Shown piece by piece: positions 60,588 to 64,000 of a stretch of DNA of 64,000 bases. Source of the DNA: Streptomyces sp. NBC_00306 (GTDB taxonomy: Bacteria > Actinomycetota > Actinomycetes > Streptomycetales > Streptomycetaceae); assembly GCF_036169555.1 (NCBI RefSeq), contig NZ_CP108032.1, positions 7,316,001 through 7,380,000 on the forward strand, written 5' to 3'. The notes under the pieces are model-generated. The model was not told where the DNA came from and did no database searches. It saw only the letters and a program-made list of their open reading frames with translations. The translations under genes were made by a program, and so were the position numbers. Position 1 is the stretch's first letter. The number at the start of each line of letters is the position of its first letter.

Positions 60588-63500
60588 CCGGTGCGGACCG
60601 CGACGCGGGCAGAATCATCACCTTCTACTCGTACAAGGGCGGAACCGGGCGGACGATGGCTCTGGCCAACACCGCCTGGATTCTCGCCTCGTCGGGGAAA
60701 CGGGTCCTCGTCGTCGACTGGGACCTCGACGCCCCGGGTCTGGACCGCTTCCTCCATCCGTTCCTGGACAGGGAGATGCTCCTGACGACGCCCGGCGTCC
60801 TCGATCTCGTCAGCCGCTTCAACCAGACCGTGCGGGAGCACCAACGCAGCTGGGAGATCCAGAATCCAGGACGGGAGGGCGACGACTGGGTGCTGGACGT
60901 CGATGAGACGTGGGTCGCGGAGAAGGCTCGGTTCAACCACTGCATCATTCCCGTCTCCTGGGAGTTCCCCCAGAACGGCCGCATGGACTTCCTGCCGGCG
61001 GGAACCAAGAACAAGGGCTATCTGAGCGCGTTCTCGCAGTTCGACTGGAAGCCCTTCCTCGACGGCCCGTTGGCGACGGAGTTCATCGACGCGCTCAAGC
61101 GGGAGTTCGTTCAGAACTACGACTACGTCCTCGTGGACAGCCGGACCGGCCTGAGCGACATCTCCGACATCTGCACCGTCAATCTCCCGCACACGCTGGT
61201 CACCTGCTTCACTCCGAGCACCCAGAGCATCGAGGGCGCGGCGGGTGTCATCGAACGCATCGAGTCGATGTACGGACACCGGCGGATTCGCATTCTTCCC
61301 GTCCCGATGCGGGTGGAGGACACCGACGGCGAGTCGGACCGACTGGATATGGCACGCGCGCAGTACCGGCATCGGTTCAGTCGCATCCTCGACAGGCACA
61401 GCACCATTCCGCCGCAGGACTACTGGGGCAGCGTCGAGATTCCCTACCGGCCCGCATACGCCTACGAGGAACTCCTCGCCCCCTTCCGCGACGCACCCGG
61501 CAGTGCGTCGTCCTTGCTCTCCTCGTACGAACGTCTCACCGCAGTCGTCTCCGACGGGACGGTCACGTCCATGCCGTACCTGGGGGACGGGACCCGGCAG
61601 CGCCACCTGGATCTGTTCACGCGCAGGAAGCCGCTGGACGCGTCCGACGTCTACATCAGCTACGTTCCTCAGGACCGCAGTTGGGCCGAGTGGATCCGAT
61701 CGGTGCTGGAATCCGCGGAATTCCGCGTCCACCTCGCTCAGGAAGGGACGGAAGAGGGTGCCAAGCTGCGCATCGAGACCGAGCGCGGTGTCGAGTCCAC
61801 GTCGTACACCCTCCCGGTCTTCTCGGGGTCCTATCTCCGCTCCTCCCGATTCCGGACCACGTGGGAATCCGTCTTCTCTCCCGACCGGCTCGGCAACCGC
61901 CGTCCATTGGTGCCCGTACGCGTGGAGGACGTGACCGTCGGAAAACCGTTCATCGACAACCTCGTCGACTTCACCCGCTTCGACGGGGAGGGTCCGGCAC
62001 GTCAGGCCCTGCTGGAGGCGTTCGAGGTGCGTGACGAGCCGCGTTCACGGGCCTTCACCGGCGCCGACAGCATCACGCCCCGATACCCCGGGGCCGAGCC
62101 GCCCGTGAAATCCATTCCGCTGCGCACCGCCTCCTTCACCGGCCGTACCGAACTGCTGGAAGAGATCAGGGAGCGGATGCACACGAGCACCCGGACCATT
62201 CTGCTGAGCGGGATGGGAGGGGTGGGGAAGACGCTTCTCGCCCAGGAGTTCGCCCACCGCTACAAGGGTGACTACGACATCGTCTGGCACATCCAGGCCG
62301 AACAGCGCAACCTGGCTGTGGAGCAGTACGCCGCCATGGGTGAGAAGTTGGGGCTGCCCAAGTTCAAGAACCCGAGCGATGGGGCGAAGGCGGTCCGGGA
62401 AGCGCTCGACCGTGGCGAGCCGTACGACCGTTGGCTGCTGATCCTGGACAACGCGGATGACGCCCAGACGCTCAATGACGTTCTGGGCAATGGACGTTCA
62501 GGGAACGTACTCGTCACCAGCCAGCGCTCCGAGGGCTGGAACCGTCGCGCGGAGACGGTGGAGGTCGGGGTCTTCACCCGCCTCGAGAGCGTGAGCCATC
62601 TTCGCCGCCGACTGCCGGACATCAGCCAGGAGGACGCCGAGCTGGTGGCGGAGGCGCTGGGAGATCTGCCGCTCGCCGTCGAAGGTGCGGCGGCCGGTAT
62701 CAAGCGGACCGGCCTCGGCGCTCGTGAGTACATCAAACTGCTGCAGAAGCCGACGTTCGGCATCGAGACGCCCGCCGACGGCGAACAAGTCGCCGACTTC
62801 ACCAAGGCCACCCGCGGTACGTGGGACTTCGCCATCGAACAGGTCCGGGAGAACTACCCGCCGGCCGCGCAGCTGCTGCAACTCTGTTCGTACTTCAGCC
62901 CTGAGCCCATCTCCATGGACCTGCTCGAAGGCGTGGAGATCACCAGGGCACTGCGCGTCCCGAACGTCGCGCGCGCCTACAAGGAGCTCAGCAGCTTCGC
63001 GCTCGCCCGAGTGGACCAAAAGGCGCGCAGCGTACAGGTGCACCGCCTCGTCCAGCTCTCCATGCGCAACAGCATGACCGAGCAGGAGCAGGAAGACGCT
63101 CGCCAGGTGGTGCACCGCGCCCTGGTCGCGGCCCGGCCCGCCAAGGACGACCCGGAGAATCCCAAGACCTGGGACCGCTACCGGACCATCTGGCCACATC
63201 TGGGCACCCCGTGGACACTGGTGACGCCCGACTACGGAATCCGTGAACTGATCGTGGACCGGGTGCGTCAGCTGCGCCGGCGCGGAGAGCTCCGCCAGGC
63301 ACTGGAACTGAGCGAAGAGTGTGTGGCCGGCTGGTGCGCGGCGGGGACTCCGGACGAGCGGTGGACGCTGCACATGCGATTCCAGATCGGCAACATCCTG
63401 CGTGCCCAGGGCCGGTACAAGGAAGCGCTGAAGCTGAATTCGCATGTGCTGGAACGACAGATCGCGGTCCTCGGGGACCCGGACGACCAGCATGTCCTGA

Positions 63501-64000
63501 TGACGAAGGGCGGTCTTGCCGCGGATCTGCGAGGGCTGGGGCGCTTCGGTGAGGCGCTCACACACGACCTCGACAGCTATCAGCGATACGTCGACGTCTA
63601 CGGCGAGGACTACCCGGGGACGCTGGCAGCCGGCAACAACCTGGCCGTCGCGCTGCGGGCGTCGGGGGACTACGCGGGGGCGCGTGAACTGGATCGCAAG
63701 AACCTCGAAACACGTGAAGTGATTCTTCTGCCGGACCATCCCCTGACCATCGAATCGGCGGTCAACCTGGGACGTGACCTCCGTGAATGCGGCGACTACG
63801 GCGCCTCGGTCACCCTGCTGAGGAAGGCCCACGAGCGGTGTCTGCGCAACATCGAACTGAGCGAGGGAGAGCCGACCGTGCTGAAGACCGTCACCGGCCT
63901 TGCGGGCGCTCTGCGCAGTGAGGGTCGGCCGGTCGAGGCGGAGCAGTTGACGCGCCACGTGCTGGATCACATGCCGACCGACCCGGATGGGGAGGAGTCC
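60584..64000 (+). CDS. fxsT: FxsT-type multidomain ATPase: ParA-like, TIR, NB-ARC, TPR (partial, runs off the right edge)
   Basis: At least 1139 residues, still open at the window end. Order: a ParA/MinD-like ATPase with deviant Walker A YKGGTGRTMALANTA (Lys18) and VLVVDWDLDAPGLDRF; a TIR domain from about residue 355 (DVYISYVPQDRSWAEWI). An NB-ARC/STAND domain follows with P-loop LSGMGGVGKTLLAQEFA (Lys549), Walker B WLLILDNADD (about 619-624) and LVTSQRSEGWNRR. TPR-like repeats start at about residue 905 (LRAQGRYKEALKLNSHVLER, GDYAGARELDRKNLETREV). In the TIR domain the position of the catalytic Glu appears to be Thr (FRTTWESVF). It is translationally coupled to fxsC and resembles bacterial NLR-like proteins. 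Confidence 0.88.
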   Translation, partial: MTGADRDAGRIITFYSYKGGTGRTMALANTAWILASSGKRVLVVDWDLDAPGLDRFLHPFLDREMLLTTPGVLDLVSRFNQTVREHQRSWEIQNPGREGDDWVLDVDETWVAEKARFNHCIIPVSWEFPQNGRMDFLPAGTKNKGYLSAFSQFDWKPFLDGPLATEFIDALKREFVQNYDYVLVDSRTGLSDISDICTVNLPHTLVTCFTPSTQSIEGAAGVIERIESMYGHRRIRILPVPMRVEDTDGESDRLDMARAQYRHRFSRILDRHSTIPPQDYWGSVEIPYRPAYAYEELLAPFRDAPGSASSLLSSYERLTAVVSDGTVTSMPYLGDGTRQRHLDLFTRRKPLDASDVYISYVPQDRSWAEWIRSVLESAEFRVHLAQEGTEEGAKLRIETERGVESTSYTLPVFSGSYLRSSRFRTTWESVFSPDRLGNRRPLVPVRVEDVTVGKPFIDNLVDFTRFDGEGPARQALLEAFEVRDEPRSRAFTGADSITPRYPGAEPPVKSIPLRTASFTGRTELLEEIRERMHTSTRTILLSGMGGVGKTLLAQEFAHRYKGDYDIVWHIQAEQRNLAVEQYAAMGEKLGLPKFKNPSDGAKAVREALDRGEPYDRWLLILDNADDAQTLNDVLGNGRSGNVLVTSQRSEGWNRRAETVEVGVFTRLESVSHLRRRLPDISQEDAELVAEALGDLPLAVEGAAAGIKRTGLGAREYIKLLQKPTFGIETPADGEQVADFTKATRGTWDFAIEQVRENYPPAAQLLQLCSYFSPEPISMDLLEGVEITRALRVPNVARAYKELSSFALARVDQKARSVQVHRLVQLSMRNSMTEQEQEDARQVVHRALVAARPAKDDPENPKTWDRYRTIWPHLGTPWTLVTPDYGIRELIVDRVRQLRRRGELRQALELSEECVAGWCAAGTPDERWTLHMRFQIGNILRAQGRYKEALKLNSHVLERQIAVLGDPDDQHVLMTKGGLAADLRGLGRFGEALTHDLDSYQRYVDVYGEDYPGTLAAGNNLAVALRASGDYAGARELDRKNLETREVILLPDHPLTIESAVNLGRDLRECGDYGASVTLLRKAHERCLRNIELSEGEPTVLKTVTGLAGALRSEGRPVEAEQLTRHVLDHMPTDPDGEES

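Noticed and set aside
1..64000. tRNA, rRNA, CRISPR arrays, transposases, integrases or phage genes
   Set aside because: None could be recognised by eye. The regular repeats found are short tandem arrays without spacers, and no recombinase or transposase motif is seen in any gene.

Overview
This window is chromosomal DNA of a Streptomyces-type actinomycete. It has very high GC with strong third-position bias, a conservon (cvnABCD), many GTG starts, a TTA leucine codon of the bldA-dependent kind, an actinobacterial iron box, and families typical of the genus (DUF6397, SPW repeat, DUF6296, FxsC/FxsT). I saw no tRNA, rRNA, insertion sequence, integrase or CRISPR array. Apart from short tandem repeats, the window looks like ordinary accessory chromosome.

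Layout. 1-2.8 kb: conservon with the end of the CvnA sensor kinase, CvnB, CvnC, a 505-base gap, CvnD and a second CvnB. 2.9-7.4 kb: DUF6397 protein, a stand-alone receiver protein carrying a TTA codon, a family 2 glycosyltransferase and an ArsR-like regulator. 7.7-11 kb: tdh-kbl threonine catabolism and a LysR regulator, followed by a 30-base tandem repeat. 11.3-18.3 kb: NB-ARC/TPR regulator, SRPBCC protein, DUF485/solute symporter pair, and an EamA exporter divergent from a LysR gene. 18.4-24.7 kb: a four-gene leftward operon of secreted proteins (GH16, GH18, beta-helix, ThuA), all with ricin-type lectin modules, with three of the four genes starting or ending in 4-base overlaps. 25-28.6 kb: MFS exporter, GlcG/HbpS-like protein, and a flavin-binding protein divergent from a MarR gene with two matching palindromes between them.

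28.7-33.5 kb: an envelope-stress style operon (lipoprotein, response regulator, sensor kinase, and a GT51 glycosyltransferase whose transpeptidase domain has lost its active-site motifs). 33.6-46.9 kb: redox and housekeeping genes, an LPMO with a membrane anchor, a DUF2470 protein behind an iron box, a lipid kinase and an unpaired gltD. 47-49.1 kb: an OtrA/TetM-type ribosomal protection gene with an overlapping leader ORF. 49.4-58.5 kb: FUSC permease, DUF3040, VOC protein, a methyltransferase/diiron oxidase pair, an Fe(II)/2-oxoglutarate oxygenase, a GCS2-type ligase and small conserved proteins.

58.7-64 kb, running off the right edge: a tightly packed operon of a TIR-like protein, an FxsC-type TIR-like protein and a very large FxsT-type protein. 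The last combines a ParA/MinD-like ATPase, a TIR domain, an NB-ARC (STAND) ATPase and TPRs. It belongs to the FxSxx-COOH radical-SAM peptide system family and resembles bacterial NLR-like signalling or defence proteins. It is the most interesting locus here; the peptide and radical-SAM genes are not in the window.
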